A DNA stretch of 64,000 bases from Thermoplasmata archaeon. Its GTDB lineage: Archaea; Thermoplasmatota; Thermoplasmata; GCA-020350865. Below the pieces are notes generated by a model. That model did no database searches. It was not told the origin of the DNA and was given only the letters and a program-made list of their open reading frames with translations. Shown in pieces: positions 17,700 to 26,706 of the stretch. Both the position numbers and the translations under genes were made by a program. Within the stretch, counting starts at the first letter, position 1, and each line of letters starts with the position of its first letter. The DNA lies in NCBI GenBank assembly GCA_020348445.1, contig CP070751.1:3434248-3498247 (forward strand), in the 5' to 3' direction.

Positions 17700-17933
17700 A
17701 TGTTCGAAGGAGTACATAGAGAAAAAACAGCTGTAATTCTCGTTTGTTTTGCCTTGTTGATACTTTTTTCTTATCTTGCTGGCCAAGCATATATCATATT
17801 CTTAAGACCCAGTTTCGGCCTCAGATACGCCAACCCATTCTTCATGATTTCTTTTTCAATAATATTCTTTTCACTGGTATATGTCTACCATAGTTGGATT
17901 ACCAGGATTGAGGGGGAAGAGAAGGACTCTTAA
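17700..17933 (+). CDS. Small two-helix membrane protein
   Basis: The 77-residue product has two hydrophobic helices (about 10-32 and 44-64), a basic loop with RPSFGLRYANP between them, and an acidic tail ending EGEEKDS. A TATA-like CTATAAATAC about 30 bases before the ATG supports expression. No family recognised. The 230-base region before it (17469-17699) has no gene; it holds a TGTTCCT/AGGAACA inverted repeat around 17587-17626. Confidence 0.5.
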   Translation: MFEGVHREKTAVILVCFALLILFSYLAGQAYIIFLRPSFGLRYANPFFMISFSIIFFSLVYVYHSWITRIEGEEKDS

Positions 17934-18039
17934 ATCCTATTTCCAAAATAAGTATTACGAGTATTATAAGTATGAAACATATATTAAATCCTTAAAAACG
18001 AGGGAATATGAAGGAAAATACCTCGATATCCTTTTTTTA

Positions 18040-18780
18040 TTACACCCTATTCTTCAAGTAAATCAACAATATAATCACGACTATTATAATTATAACTGCA
18101 ATAAGAATCAGGGGAAGAAGACATGCCCCATCATCCCCTTTATCGCCTCCACCATCTCCACCGTCGCCATCTTCACCATCTATAACTGGACTTATCTCTC
18201 CCGGATGCCCTGGAATCTCATATACATAATCTATAAATGTTCTGTTCCACTCTTCCTTCCATGTATATGCATCTATGTAGTAGTAAGTGATGTTGCTCAA
18301 ATATTTAATCTTCGAAATCTCCACCTTCAGAACCTCGCCATCGTCGGTTGTTGATGTATTAATTGTAATATCATCTTCTATAGTGCCATTCAAGTTCGTG
18401 ATTTTTGTGGTTCCATTTATAAATGTAATATTATAACCTGTAGAATTGTCTTGACTTGTAGAAATCCTGAACACATACTTTGTTTGATTGGAAATTTCTA
18501 TCTTATTTTTGCCTTTCAAATCCATTGTGAGAACCACATTACCCAAGGTATCGTTTTTAGATTCGAGCCATTTTATATCTAATTGATCTTGACCTTCTGC
18601 AAAACCCACATTGCTCCAAGTCTCATTGAATTCTATCACATCCCCTGCGGGATCCTGATAAGGGGGCAAATCAAAATTCACCTCACCAACCACACAGTTT
18701 AACATCATAAATATTGTTAGAAGGGATACCATGAAACCTGGACCGATATTATTCAATTTTCTCTTGGATTTCGCACTCAT
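18040..18780 (-). CDS. Exported protein with C-terminal membrane anchor
   Basis: The 246-residue protein starts with a basic stretch and hydrophobic signal segment (FMVSLLTIFMMLNCVVG). A beta-rich domain with many N-x-S/T sequons follows, similar in feel to archaeal domains that record mass or elastic surface modules (DIKWLESKNDTLGNVVLTMD). A Gly/Asp linker (DGGDGGGDKGDDG) leads to a C-terminal membrane helix and a short basic tail. Start ATG at 18780 has AAGGGT before it; a TTG 21 bases upstream is possible. Function unknown. Confidence 0.65.
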   Translation of the reverse strand: MSAKSKRKLNNIGPGFMVSLLTIFMMLNCVVGEVNFDLPPYQDPAGDVIEFNETWSNVGFAEGQDQLDIKWLESKNDTLGNVVLTMDLKGKNKIEISNQTKYVFRISTSQDNSTGYNITFINGTTKITNLNGTIEDDITINTSTTDDGEVLKVEISKIKYLSNITYYYIDAYTWKEEWNRTFIDYVYEIPGHPGEISPVIDGEDGDGGDGGGDKGDDGACLLPLILIAVIIIIVVIILLIYLKNRV

Positions 18781-18898
18781 CTTACCCTTTATATGAATCA
18801 AAGCAACTCCTTATTATAACTTTGGTTGTTATTCGCAAAAATTTTAAGTATCAACATTCTAATAGGCCTCAATATGGTATGTAAAAGGGGATGTTGAT

Positions 18899-19153
18899 AT
18901 GGGTATCTTAGACAAGACAAAGGAAATCGGAAAGAAAGGCGTAGATGTTGGTGTTAAGGCCGGTAAAAAAGGTGTCGAGGTGGGAAAAAAGGGTGTAGAT
19001 AAGACAAAGGAGGCTGTTAGGACAAAAACATGTTCTGAATGCAAACATTACGAGCCAATTGATGAAAATAAAGGAAACTGTCCCATTGCAGGAGAAAGGC
19101 TTTCCACAGCCAATGTAAACGTATGTCCTCAACGAGCATTTGCTCCAAGATAG
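18899..19153 (+). CDS. Small protein with LEA-like 11-mer repeats and a Cys cluster
   Basis: This 84-residue protein has two parts. Residues about 6-40 repeat an 11-residue pattern (KEIGKKGVDVG, VKAGKKGVEVG, then KKGVDKTKEAV) that would form a basic amphipathic helix like those of LEA or membrane-curving proteins. Residues about 44-80 hold four Cys (CSECKHYE, NCPIAG, NVCPQ) that could ligate zinc or an Fe-S cluster. I do not recognise a family. ATG follows a ggatgttgat stretch. The repeat is visible at the protein level and partly at the DNA level. Confidence 0.7.
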   Translation: MGILDKTKEIGKKGVDVGVKAGKKGVEVGKKGVDKTKEAVRTKTCSECKHYEPIDENKGNCPIAGERLSTANVNVCPQRAFAPR

Positions 19154-19247
19154 ACACAATATACCATGACACTTTTTCATTTTATTCAAGCCAGTATATT
19201 TTTTTCCAATCTACTTTTTTTCGAGGGAAAAAGAGCCAGTATCTTTA

Positions 19248-19685
19248 ATGGCAAAAAGCCCTTTCGAGACAAAATATAAATATAGTAGCTTAGATATATT
19301 ATTTCTCATGCGAAGAGAAGCCAGTAATTTCGCATTCAATATGAGGGACCGCGAAATAATCGATCTGATGAACTCAATTGGAGTCAACAAGAATATATCG
19401 AAGGTAGTGGTTTTTCTCGATAGGACAGGCGAGGCCAAATCCCGTACTATAGAGGATTCAGTTGACCTGAGACAATCCGAGGTCTCCATCATTACGACAT
19501 GGCTTAGAAGCAAAGGGTGGGTGACCTTTCGAACCATCAAGAAAAAAGGGAAGGGTAGACCAACAAACATGTTCAAAATGCGATACTCGCTAGGCAGGAT
19601 AGTCAAGGAGATCGAAGCAGAGAAGATAACCGAAATGGAGGATATTAAAAAGAGGATAAATCATTTAAAGCGGCTTGCTAAATAA
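19248..19685 (+). CDS. Winged-helix transcriptional regulator
   Basis: A 145-residue DNA-binding protein: a winged helix spanning about residues 50-110 (KVVVFLDRTGEAKSRTIED, then recognition helix RQSEVSIITTWLRSKGWV, and a wing KKKGKGRPTNMFKM) followed by a C-terminal coiled coil for dimerisation. It resembles predicted archaeal regulators of the MarR/TrmB-like group. Its 3' end overlaps the end of rpiA by 21 bases in convergent orientation. Target unknown. Confidence 0.8.
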   Translation: MAKSPFETKYKYSSLDILFLMRREASNFAFNMRDREIIDLMNSIGVNKNISKVVVFLDRTGEAKSRTIEDSVDLRQSEVSIITTWLRSKGWVTFRTIKKKGKGRPTNMFKMRYSLGRIVKEIEAEKITEMEDIKKRINHLKRLAK

Positions 19686-20339
19686 TTTTCCTCCGTCCTC
19701 AGTGCCGATTATTACGATGTCTGCGATACCCAGAAACAGACCATTCTCCATAACCCCAGGGATGTTGTTGATTTCAGATTCCAGGTTCTCTGGATTACCG
19801 ATTTTTTCGAATGAGCAGTCCACGATATAGTTGTTGTTATCACTTAGATAGGGTGCGCCTTCTTTTAACCTGAGCTTTGCTTCGCAGCCGAGCTTTTTCA
19901 ATTCATTTTGACAGTTTTTCCATCCAAAGGAAGCAACTTCAACAGGCAGGGGTGATTTTGTTCCGAGAATGTCCACCATCTTCGATGGATCCACTACGAT
20001 GACCTCCATTTTTGTTGCACTTGCCACGATTTTCTCTCTGAGAAGTGCACCTCCCATACCTTTTATGAGATTCAGGTTTGGATCCACCTCATCTGCACCG
20101 TCGATTGTCACATCTATTTCTGGATGCTCCTCAAGAGTGGTGAGCCTTATGCCCGACTCCTTGGCGATCTTTTCAGTATGAATCGATGTGGGAATTCCTA
20201 TTATTTCGAATCCCTCTGCAACCATCATACCAAGTCTTTTGATGGTAAAATAGACTGTACTTCCCGTACCAAGGCCCACCACCATGCCGTCCTTCACATA
20301 TTCTACTGCTCTTTCTCCTGCAACCTGTTTAAGATCCAA
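19665..20339 (-). CDS. rpiA: Ribose-5-phosphate isomerase A
   Basis: The 224-residue enzyme interconverts ribose-5-phosphate and ribulose-5-phosphate. Family motifs are clear: VGLGTGSTVYFTIKRL near the N-terminus, DVTIDGADEVDPNLNLIKGMGGALLREKI with the catalytic Asp/Glu/Lys, and SPLPVEVASFGW. Initiation is at TTG (20339-20337), with GGGGGCAGA just upstream. It is convergent with, and overlaps by 21 bases, the winged-helix gene. Confidence 0.96.
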   Translation of the reverse strand: MDLKQVAGERAVEYVKDGMVVGLGTGSTVYFTIKRLGMMVAEGFEIIGIPTSIHTEKIAKESGIRLTTLEEHPEIDVTIDGADEVDPNLNLIKGMGGALLREKIVASATKMEVIVVDPSKMVDILGTKSPLPVEVASFGWKNCQNELKKLGCEAKLRLKEGAPYLSDNNNYIVDCSFEKIGNPENLESEINNIPGVMENGLFLGIADIVIIGTEDGGKLFSKPL

Positions 20340-20496
20340 AATCTGCCCCCCATCTCTTTCGGTAATGGTTTTACTCGAACTTATAAATTGTCTTTGAATA
20401 TACTTTCAGGGAATATTGGTCATTTTAATAAAAAATTGGTTGATAACAATCTTTAAACTTATCAAAGGACATACCCGCCCCTCTTAGGTGGGTGCT

Positions 20497-21144
20497 TTGA
20501 AATACAAATTCATAGCCTTTGATTTGGACGGCGTGCTGGTCGATACCTTCAGCTCTTGGGTCTGGATGCACAAACACTTCAACGTGAACAATGATGAATC
20601 CCTGTATGCCTATCAGAGGGGAGAAATCGATTACGCAGAATTCATGAGACGTGATATTGCGCTTTGGCTTGAAAAGAAAAAGGACATGACAATAAATGAT
20701 GTAGAGGAGATACTTTCTTCTATACCCCTTGTAAAAGGAGCCAAGGAAGTTGTGGCTGAACTTAAAGAATATGGTGTTAAAACAGCGATTATCAGCTGCG
20801 GAATCGAGGTTTTGGCAAATCGAGTGGCCAAGAAGTTCGGCATCGATTTCGTGGTGGCAAATGGATTGGTTGTGGATGAGGATGGTAGGCTTACAGGTGA
20901 GGGGACTCTGAGTATCGAATTGGCAGACAAGGGCAAACCCCTACGAAAATTACTTCTTCAAAACAGTGTAAAAAAAGAGGAAAGCGCCGCAATTGGAAAC
21001 AGTTACGGTGACGCGGCCATGTTCGATGTTTGCGGGTTTGGGATAGCTTTCAATCCCCAGGATGATATCACTAGGGAGAAAGCTGATTTGATCATACAAG
21101 GGGATGATCTGAGAGGGATTTTACCTTTCATTCAAGTTGAATAG
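20497..21144 (+). CDS. HAD-family phosphatase (SerB-like)
   Basis: The protein has HAD motif I FDLDGVLVDT, motif II in TAIISCGIE, and motif III/IV GNSYGDAAMFDVCG, with a helical cap of ~60 residues between I and II; this is the phosphoserine phosphatase-like layout. Motif I carries DLDG, so phosphoryl transfer to Asp is expected. The substrate could be phosphoserine or another phosphometabolite. The start is probably TTG at 20497, 5 bases after TTAGGTGG; a GTG at 20488 overlaps that site. About 215 residues. Confidence 0.85.
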   Translation: MKYKFIAFDLDGVLVDTFSSWVWMHKHFNVNNDESLYAYQRGEIDYAEFMRRDIALWLEKKKDMTINDVEEILSSIPLVKGAKEVVAELKEYGVKTAIISCGIEVLANRVAKKFGIDFVVANGLVVDEDGRLTGEGTLSIELADKGKPLRKLLLQNSVKKEESAAIGNSYGDAAMFDVCGFGIAFNPQDDITREKADLIIQGDDLRGILPFIQVE

Positions 21145-21165
21145 ATAAAAAAAATAGAAAGGAGC

Positions 21166-21450
21166 TTAGTAGTGACCCCAGACTGGGAAATCTTCTGATC
21201 CTCTTTGATATGTCCTAATGGAATAGTACATCTTGTAATTTCTAAGGGTTTCATGTACTTTATTTATGTACTCAAGGAACTCATGGATGTTCGTATCCTT
21301 GTTGCCCCAATTGTTTCCCCAATCATATACATAATCATATCTGCCATAGCAAGGTTTCCATCCGTACTTTCCTAGCGTCTCAGTTAGTTCAGTTGGTGTC
21401 ACTCCGTCTGAGCAAAAGCTCACTTCCATATATGTTACATATTCTGTCAT
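21166..21450 (-). CDS. Small hypothetical protein
   Basis: The 94-residue product from ATG 21450 (99 from an upstream start at 21465) has a mixed alpha/beta pattern: a first strand YMEVSFCSDG, a helix TPTELTETLGKYG, an aromatic loop rich in Tyr/Trp (YGRYDYVYDWGNNWGN), a helix EFLEYINKVHETLRN and a last strand. There is no signal peptide or metal motif. It could be a ferredoxin-like small fold, but no family is recognised. The 540-base region upstream (21466-22005) contains a long hairpin and a possible peptide gene. Confidence 0.55.
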   Translation of the reverse strand: MTEYVTYMEVSFCSDGVTPTELTETLGKYGWKPCYGRYDYVYDWGNNWGNKDTNIHEFLEYINKVHETLRNYKMYYSIRTYQRGSEDFPVWGHY

Positions 21451-21568
21451 ATTTATATCTCCCATATTATTTTGTTACAGACTGACCCTTTTCTGCAACT
21501 TGCGTGATTCATTAAAATTCCACCCTATAAACGTATTTGTAAAAATATCAGAACTGAGAATAATATGG

Positions 21569-21651
21569 CGTCCCCAATCCCAGTCAGGAGGAAAAATTAT
21601 TGGGTCAGATAGCCGCGTAAATTATGCGAGGAAGGATTGGGACTGGGGACG
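21569..21651 (+). other. Long imperfect inverted repeat (candidate structured RNA or miniature element)
   Basis: A 17-base arm at 21569-21585 (CGTCCCCAATCCCAGTC) pairs with 21635-21651 with one A-C mismatch and one G-T pair. The 49-base loop contains its own stem CGCGTA-AAT-TATGCG (21614-21628). Flanking TAATAT and ATATTA extend the symmetry. Arms are GC-rich against AT-rich surroundings. It could be a non-coding RNA, a small inverted-repeat element or a terminator-like structure; no poly-T follows directly. Confidence 0.6.
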
Positions 21652-21855
21652 TTTTATATATTATGTAGTTAGCCAGGGATATAATATGTCATACGGTTAT
21701 CTTCCATGATTATCAAACTCAACCAAAATTTGCCCATTTAAGGTCCCTATAGGTGGAAAACCATGTAAAAGGCAATTGAATGGAAAAATACATTATAATA
21801 TCTCATAAACAACCCAACCAAAGACTTTATACATATAAAATATATCTTTAAATAA

Positions 21856-21945
21856 ATGGAGTGGAAAATTTATCTTGCACTTTTATTAATAATCATTTTT
21901 TTCATTGTGGTTAGACTTTATTTCATTCTTGTTATTGGATTCTAG
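21856..21945 (+). CDS. Possible 29-residue single-helix membrane peptide
   Basis: An ATG at 21856 opens a 29-codon frame that is almost entirely one hydrophobic helix (MEWKIYLALLLIIIFFIVV, a basic break R-L-Y, then FILVIGF) ending in TAG. A good TATA-like box (ATATAAAATATATC, about 21833-21846) stands before it, although only ~15-20 bases away. Membrane peptides of this size are real in archaea but are missed by length cut-offs. A chance frame in AT-rich DNA cannot be excluded. Confidence 0.4.
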   Translation: MEWKIYLALLLIIIFFIVVRLYFILVIGF

Positions 21946-22005
21946 TTTCTTAGTAATTTCACCCACCCCCCTCCCTCAATTATAAATAAACTCAAGACGA
22001 TAGGG

Positions 22006-23220
22006 TTGCAGGGTGTAAAGCTGAGTGAGATTGTTGTTGTGGGCGATATTCACGAGGGCATCAACTTTGGCTATAATATCGATGCCGAATTCGGGATTTC
22101 TAAAAGAGCCCTGGATATCCACCGCAACTTCGCCAAAACAGCCAAATATGCCATAGAAAATTCGGCTAGGCTGCTTGTGGTCCTGGGGGATATGTTCGAT
22201 AGGACGCACGTGAGCCCCACATTCAGGGAGCTTATTAGGCGTGATGTCATAGAACCACTGGAAAAGGAGGGCATCGAAATCTGGATCATGGCAGGCAACC
22301 ACGATCAGCCTCATGGCGAGAAGAAGGGCACCTCAATTGACGATTTCCGCGGATATAAAAACGTTAAGGTGTTTCGCAAGCCCAGTGTAGAGGAAATCGA
22401 GTTAGAGGGAAAGAGTCTGGGCATAATCATTGTGCCGTACCTGCACCCAGAGCAGGTAGCCAGGCTTGTTAGGGAGAAGGAGGGAACAGAAATTGAAAGG
22501 GAGCAGATGTTCCTTTTGGGCCAAAAACTGCTGAAACAGTGGATAAACAACAGATGCGATGAATTTGATACTGACTACAGGATCCTGCTTGGGCATTATT
22601 ACCTGGAAGGGGCTAAGCTCAGAGAGACCGCTTGTCCTGAGATACTGCCTGGAGAGTTTTCATTTACACGGGATATGATCCCCGAAACTTTGGATCTGGC
22701 TGTATTTGGCCATGTTCACCTTCATCAGGTAATGGGATCAACGCCTGAGTTCATCTATACCGGTGCAATTGAACGGATAGATTGGGGTGAAAGAGACGAT
22801 AAAAAAGGTTTTGTAATAATTTCCCCAGAAAAGGAGAATCTATGGCAATTTAGGGAACTTCCGGTTAGAGAGATGGTTAAGATTTCCCTTGAGATTACGT
22901 CCGAAGAAGAGCCCACCAAAAAAATCCTTGATGCAATCCCCGAAAAAGTCGAAGAGAAAATGTTTCGCTTGGAAATAGCATTAGATGAAGGAGTGAGGGA
23001 GCGCATCTCTGAGTCGCGTATCTCCGAGAAATTGAAAGGTGCATTCTATTATGACGTGAGATGGAAGGAGCTTTCATCTGAAAAGTTAGGCTATATGGAG
23101 TTCACGATGAACCCCTACCAGCTCCTTAGAACCTTCCTTAAGACCAATTATGGTGAGCATCCAAAATATGAACAGATTCTCAAGGAAGGTGAGGATGCTT
23201 TAAACGAGGTGCTGGGATGA
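22006..23220 (+). CDS. mre11: DNA double-strand break repair nuclease Mre11
   Basis: This 404-residue protein has the five phosphodiesterase motifs of Mre11: VGDIHEG, LGDMFDR, AGNHDQPH, LLGHYYL and FGHVHLHQ, which bind two Mn ions. A C-terminal capping and Rad50-binding region follows. With Rad50 it resects DNA ends. No ATG fits the N-terminus; TTG at 22006 is the only sensible start, and a TATA box TTATAAATAAAC at about 21979-21990 would put the transcript start almost on it (leaderless TTG). Its stop overlaps the rad50 start by 4 bases. It is the first gene of a six-gene repair operon. Confidence 0.95.
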   Translation: MQGVKLSEIVVVGDIHEGINFGYNIDAEFGISKRALDIHRNFAKTAKYAIENSARLLVVLGDMFDRTHVSPTFRELIRRDVIEPLEKEGIEIWIMAGNHDQPHGEKKGTSIDDFRGYKNVKVFRKPSVEEIELEGKSLGIIIVPYLHPEQVARLVREKEGTEIEREQMFLLGQKLLKQWINNRCDEFDTDYRILLGHYYLEGAKLRETACPEILPGEFSFTRDMIPETLDLAVFGHVHLHQVMGSTPEFIYTGAIERIDWGERDDKKGFVIISPEKENLWQFRELPVREMVKISLEITSEEEPTKKILDAIPEKVEEKMFRLEIALDEGVRERISESRISEKLKGAFYYDVRWKELSSEKLGYMEFTMNPYQLLRTFLKTNYGEHPKYEQILKEGEDALNEVLG

Positions 23221-25655
23221 AGACCCTTGAGGATTTCATAACAGAGGATTCTACGTCAACGGAATATTTGGAGGAGCAAATTCCCAAGACGAAGATAGTG
23301 GCAGAACCCTCCCAAGGCTTCATTATTAAGGAAATAGAAATGAAAGGTTTTATGAGGTACATAGAGAAAACAACCCCACCCATTACATTTCCCGGCAAAT
23401 TCACAGTGATTACTGGTAAGACCGGCAGCGGGAAAACCTCTATTTTAGATGCCATCACATTTACACTGTACAAGAGGACTTCCAGGACAGATATCCAAGG
23501 TATCAAAATCTCGGACATATGCAGATCTGGAGGTTATGTAAGGGTTTCGTTTTTCCAAAGTGCTGAGGAATATGTGGTAGAAAGGGGTTTTTCATCATCC
23601 TCTTTACCTTATCTGACACTAAAGAAAAATGGAAAAAACATAGAAGGAAATATCAAAGAATTGGAAGGTGCAATCGAGGATATAGTCGGCCTTGATTATG
23701 ACGGTTTTAGAAATTCGACATTTGTTCGCCAGGAGGAGATGAAGGAGCTAGGTTCTGAAAGCGGTGCAAGGAGGTTGAACATATTTCAGAAACTGTTTCG
23801 ACTGGAGACCTTCGAGAAGGCCCATAATTTAGTGGATCGCAGGTACAGTCAGATACAAAGACACATCCAGGTAAAAGAGGCCGAACTTAAGGTGGAGAAA
23901 AAACATGCCGAGAAACTGCCAGAACTAAAGGACTTATTGAAGAGATTGAAAAGAGAACGTGACGAGAAAAAAGGAAAGGAAGATACCCTCAAGAAAGAAT
24001 TGAAGGCAAAGGTGGAACTTCTTGAAAAACTGGAAAAGGATCATGAAGAATACGTGCGAATACAAACCGAGCTGAAAGGCACAGCAAAGATCTTAGAGAG
24101 GATCGAAAAGAAGATTGAAGATGCCAAAAAACATGCTTCGAAGTTCAATGAATTGAAAAAAAAGGCTAAAGAACTGGAAAGGGAAACCCAAAAATTTGAC
24201 GAACTCAGGGAAGAAGCCGACAAATTAACAGAGCTTAAGAACAAGGTCCAAAGGATTAAGGATAGACTCCAGATTCTTAAAGAGCAAGAGAAATTATTGA
24301 AGAAGAAGAGCGATGAGAATAAGAATAAACTGGAAAAGGAGCTGAAAATCCAAGAAAAAAGAATATCCAGCCTCACAACGGGGCTGGATAAAGATGAGGC
24401 CTTTGGCCTTCTTAGGGATGAGGGGGGACTCAAGGAAAGGGTCGCCAGAATCTCGCTTGAACTGGATTGGTTAAAAGAGAACCAGAAGCTAGTTAAGGAG
24501 CTTACAAAAGAGCAGGCCAGGGCAAATTCCGCACTAACGAAGTTGAGCAAGAAGGTTTCAGATATCAACGCCGATTCATTTATCCTATCCGAAATAAAGG
24601 ATCGAGTTAAGAGCATAAAAAGTCGCTTTCATGAGTTGGAAAAGGTGGGTCTGGAAGAATCTGAAAAGCAAAAAAGAGGTATAAACGAACTTGAAAAAGA
24701 GCTTTCAGAAATTGGATTTAAAGATAAAGAAGAAAAAAAGCTTTTGAATATAAAAAAAGAGCTGAAAGAAATGCATAACAAGAGGGGAAATCTAAAGAAT
24801 ATCAGAAAAAAGTTGGATGAAATAGGGGACCTGTCCAAACTTATAGAGGAACTTGAAATACAGAAAAAGGAGAAGACATCTGAAAAAGAGGATTTGAAAG
24901 CAAAGTTCCAGAAACTCACCGAAACAGAGAAGGACTATCTCGGGATCAAAGGGGAAATAGAAGGTCTCAAAAAGGAAGAAAAAAAGCTGACTAGTGATAT
25001 CTCACAGATAGTGGGTAAAACAAGCCAGATTGCTTCACAGTTAGCAGATCTTGAGGCTGCAGAGCAGAGGATCAAGGATACAGAATCTGAACTTGAAGGA
25101 GAAAGGGAAAGAGCTGAAATCTACGATATTTTGAGAAACCAGATATTCCATAAAAGGGGCATAGTGATGTACGCAATAGACCAGCTCTTACCTCAACTTT
25201 CACTGGAAACATCTACCAACCTCTCTGACATGACGGACGGAAGATTTTCCAAAGTGAGGCTAAACTCCTACGAAGAGAACAACAGATATGGTATTAGAAT
25301 AGAGGTTTCGGGGGCAGATGGTAAATGGCATGACGTGCAGGAGTTCTCTGGTGGAGAGAAAACACAGATAAATGCAGCTTTGAGGTTCGCAATAGCCAAG
25401 GAGCTTGCTAGCATGCCCCAGGTGGGCAGGACTTACGGAAGGATGAAGACGCTTTTCATTGACGAAGGAGACCTAGGCTCCCTTGACAACGAGAGCTCAA
25501 GAGAGCTTTTTATCTCAAAGCTCTTCTCCATGGGGGAGTTCTTTGAGAAGATAATCCTCATCACCCATCTTTCTGAGGTTGCAGAAAAGTTTCCTGGTAG
25601 GCTCATGGTGTACATGACTCCTGAGGAAGAATCAAAGATCAAGGTGATGGCTTGA
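23217..25655 (+). CDS. rad50: DNA double-strand break repair ATPase Rad50, lacking a zinc hook
   Basis: The 812-residue SMC-type ATPase has Walker A TGKTGSGKTS (about 66-75), the Q-loop region FVRQEEMKELGS, signature EFSGGEKTQINAALRFA, Walker B TLFIDEGDLGSLD and the H-loop ILITHLSE. Between the two ATPase halves run ~400 residues of charged coiled coil. The usual CxxC zinc-hook that joins two Rad50 dimers at the coil apex is absent: the only Cys in the entire chain is in ISDICRSGG near the N-terminus. An N-terminal extension of ~37 residues precedes the normal beginning. Four-base overlaps with mre11 and nurA indicate coupled translation. Confidence 0.95.
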   Translation: MKTLEDFITEDSTSTEYLEEQIPKTKIVAEPSQGFIIKEIEMKGFMRYIEKTTPPITFPGKFTVITGKTGSGKTSILDAITFTLYKRTSRTDIQGIKISDICRSGGYVRVSFFQSAEEYVVERGFSSSSLPYLTLKKNGKNIEGNIKELEGAIEDIVGLDYDGFRNSTFVRQEEMKELGSESGARRLNIFQKLFRLETFEKAHNLVDRRYSQIQRHIQVKEAELKVEKKHAEKLPELKDLLKRLKRERDEKKGKEDTLKKELKAKVELLEKLEKDHEEYVRIQTELKGTAKILERIEKKIEDAKKHASKFNELKKKAKELERETQKFDELREEADKLTELKNKVQRIKDRLQILKEQEKLLKKKSDENKNKLEKELKIQEKRISSLTTGLDKDEAFGLLRDEGGLKERVARISLELDWLKENQKLVKELTKEQARANSALTKLSKKVSDINADSFILSEIKDRVKSIKSRFHELEKVGLEESEKQKRGINELEKELSEIGFKDKEEKKLLNIKKELKEMHNKRGNLKNIRKKLDEIGDLSKLIEELEIQKKEKTSEKEDLKAKFQKLTETEKDYLGIKGEIEGLKKEEKKLTSDISQIVGKTSQIASQLADLEAAEQRIKDTESELEGERERAEIYDILRNQIFHKRGIVMYAIDQLLPQLSLETSTNLSDMTDGRFSKVRLNSYEENNRYGIRIEVSGADGKWHDVQEFSGGEKTQINAALRFAIAKELASMPQVGRTYGRMKTLFIDEGDLGSLDNESSRELFISKLFSMGEFFEKIILITHLSEVAEKFPGRLMVYMTPEEESKIKVMA

Positions 25656-26704
25656 TAGGTGAAAACGACGAGCAGGGGAATATAGAAAAGCAGATCGCCA
25701 AAAATCTCGGTATTATACAGAAATTTCGCCTTCTGCCTGAGGCCAAAGAAAAGGAGCTATCCCTAAATGTTAGGACCTTTTCTCCCTCAGAAGAGATAAT
25801 GGACCTTGTTGCCATCGACGGTTCCTATTCCTTTCTTTTGAACCTCTCCAGCATGTGGCTTGCCGTAATCAGAGTGGGTGCGCTACATTACAGATACTCA
25901 AAGGACAAGGGTTACGAGCTTGTGGATTCCATAGCAAAGGAAAGAACTGCCCTTGTTTCCACCAAAAAGGATGTCATGGAAAAGATGGGGGATACACACG
26001 GAAAACTTCACGAGGCCACAGGGTACGCTTCCGAGCAGCATAGGGAGATGGTCAATCAACTAAGACGCCTTTTGGAGGAGGAGATGGCCTTTGAGCTTGC
26101 GGGAACAAAGAGCAATGTCATCATAGCAATGGATGGAACATTAACACCACTTAAGGCTACAAAAATTCTTGAGAAAGCCCAAAAGGCGTGCATAGAAAAC
26201 GACAATATACTATTAGGTGTCTCCAAGGATTCGTATACACATGCATTCAAATCGCACAGAACAGACGAGGAAGTGCTTGGAAAATTGAATTTTCAAGGCA
26301 TGGGATACACAAGCGCACCATTGATTTCATCTGCAAAGAAAAGCAGTCTCCTTTACGATAAAATGCTCGGCGATGTTTACTTTGCAAAACTGCATCCAGA
26401 GGCAAAAAAATGGTTCAGGATCGATGTGGGAACAGTAAAAGAAGAGCCTGACAGAGTATTTTCACAGCTTGCGCACTACTGCAAATCCAGTCTTTGCCTT
26501 GGATACATATACCCCCTTTTAGAGGCTCACAGGTATGTGGTCACTGTCCGGCATTTTCACAGCATTTACGAGGATATGATCCTCGATATGGCAAAAGAAT
26601 TTGACATCTCATTGCAGGAAGCAATATCTGCTCTGACGCATATTGAGGGCAGCAGAAAAGGTGCGTTTCATGAATATCTTGATAAAGTGGCAAGGGAGGT
26701 GTGA
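25652..26704 (+). CDS. nurA: 5'-3' nuclease NurA
   Basis: The 350-residue protein has the NurA RNase H-like core: VAIDGSYS (first metal-binding Asp), IIAMDGTLTP (second), and LLGVSKDSYTHAF, with a late HFHSIYEDMI. NurA forms a ring on HerA and digests the 5' strand during end resection. It starts with TTG at 25652 overlapping the rad50 stop (TTGA), with AAGGTGATGG just before. It ends overlapping the beginning of herA. Confidence 0.93.
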   Translation: MIGENDEQGNIEKQIAKNLGIIQKFRLLPEAKEKELSLNVRTFSPSEEIMDLVAIDGSYSFLLNLSSMWLAVIRVGALHYRYSKDKGYELVDSIAKERTALVSTKKDVMEKMGDTHGKLHEATGYASEQHREMVNQLRRLLEEEMAFELAGTKSNVIIAMDGTLTPLKATKILEKAQKACIENDNILLGVSKDSYTHAFKSHRTDEEVLGKLNFQGMGYTSAPLISSAKKSSLLYDKMLGDVYFAKLHPEAKKWFRIDVGTVKEEPDRVFSQLAHYCKSSLCLGYIYPLLEAHRYVVTVRHFHSIYEDMILDMAKEFDISLQEAISALTHIEGSRKGAFHEYLDKVAREV

Positions 26705-26706
26705 TT

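Noticed and set aside
21500..21709. 69-codon frame covering the long hairpin
   Set aside because: The frame crosses both hairpin arms and has no ribosome binding site or TATA; it looks like chance coding in structured DNA.
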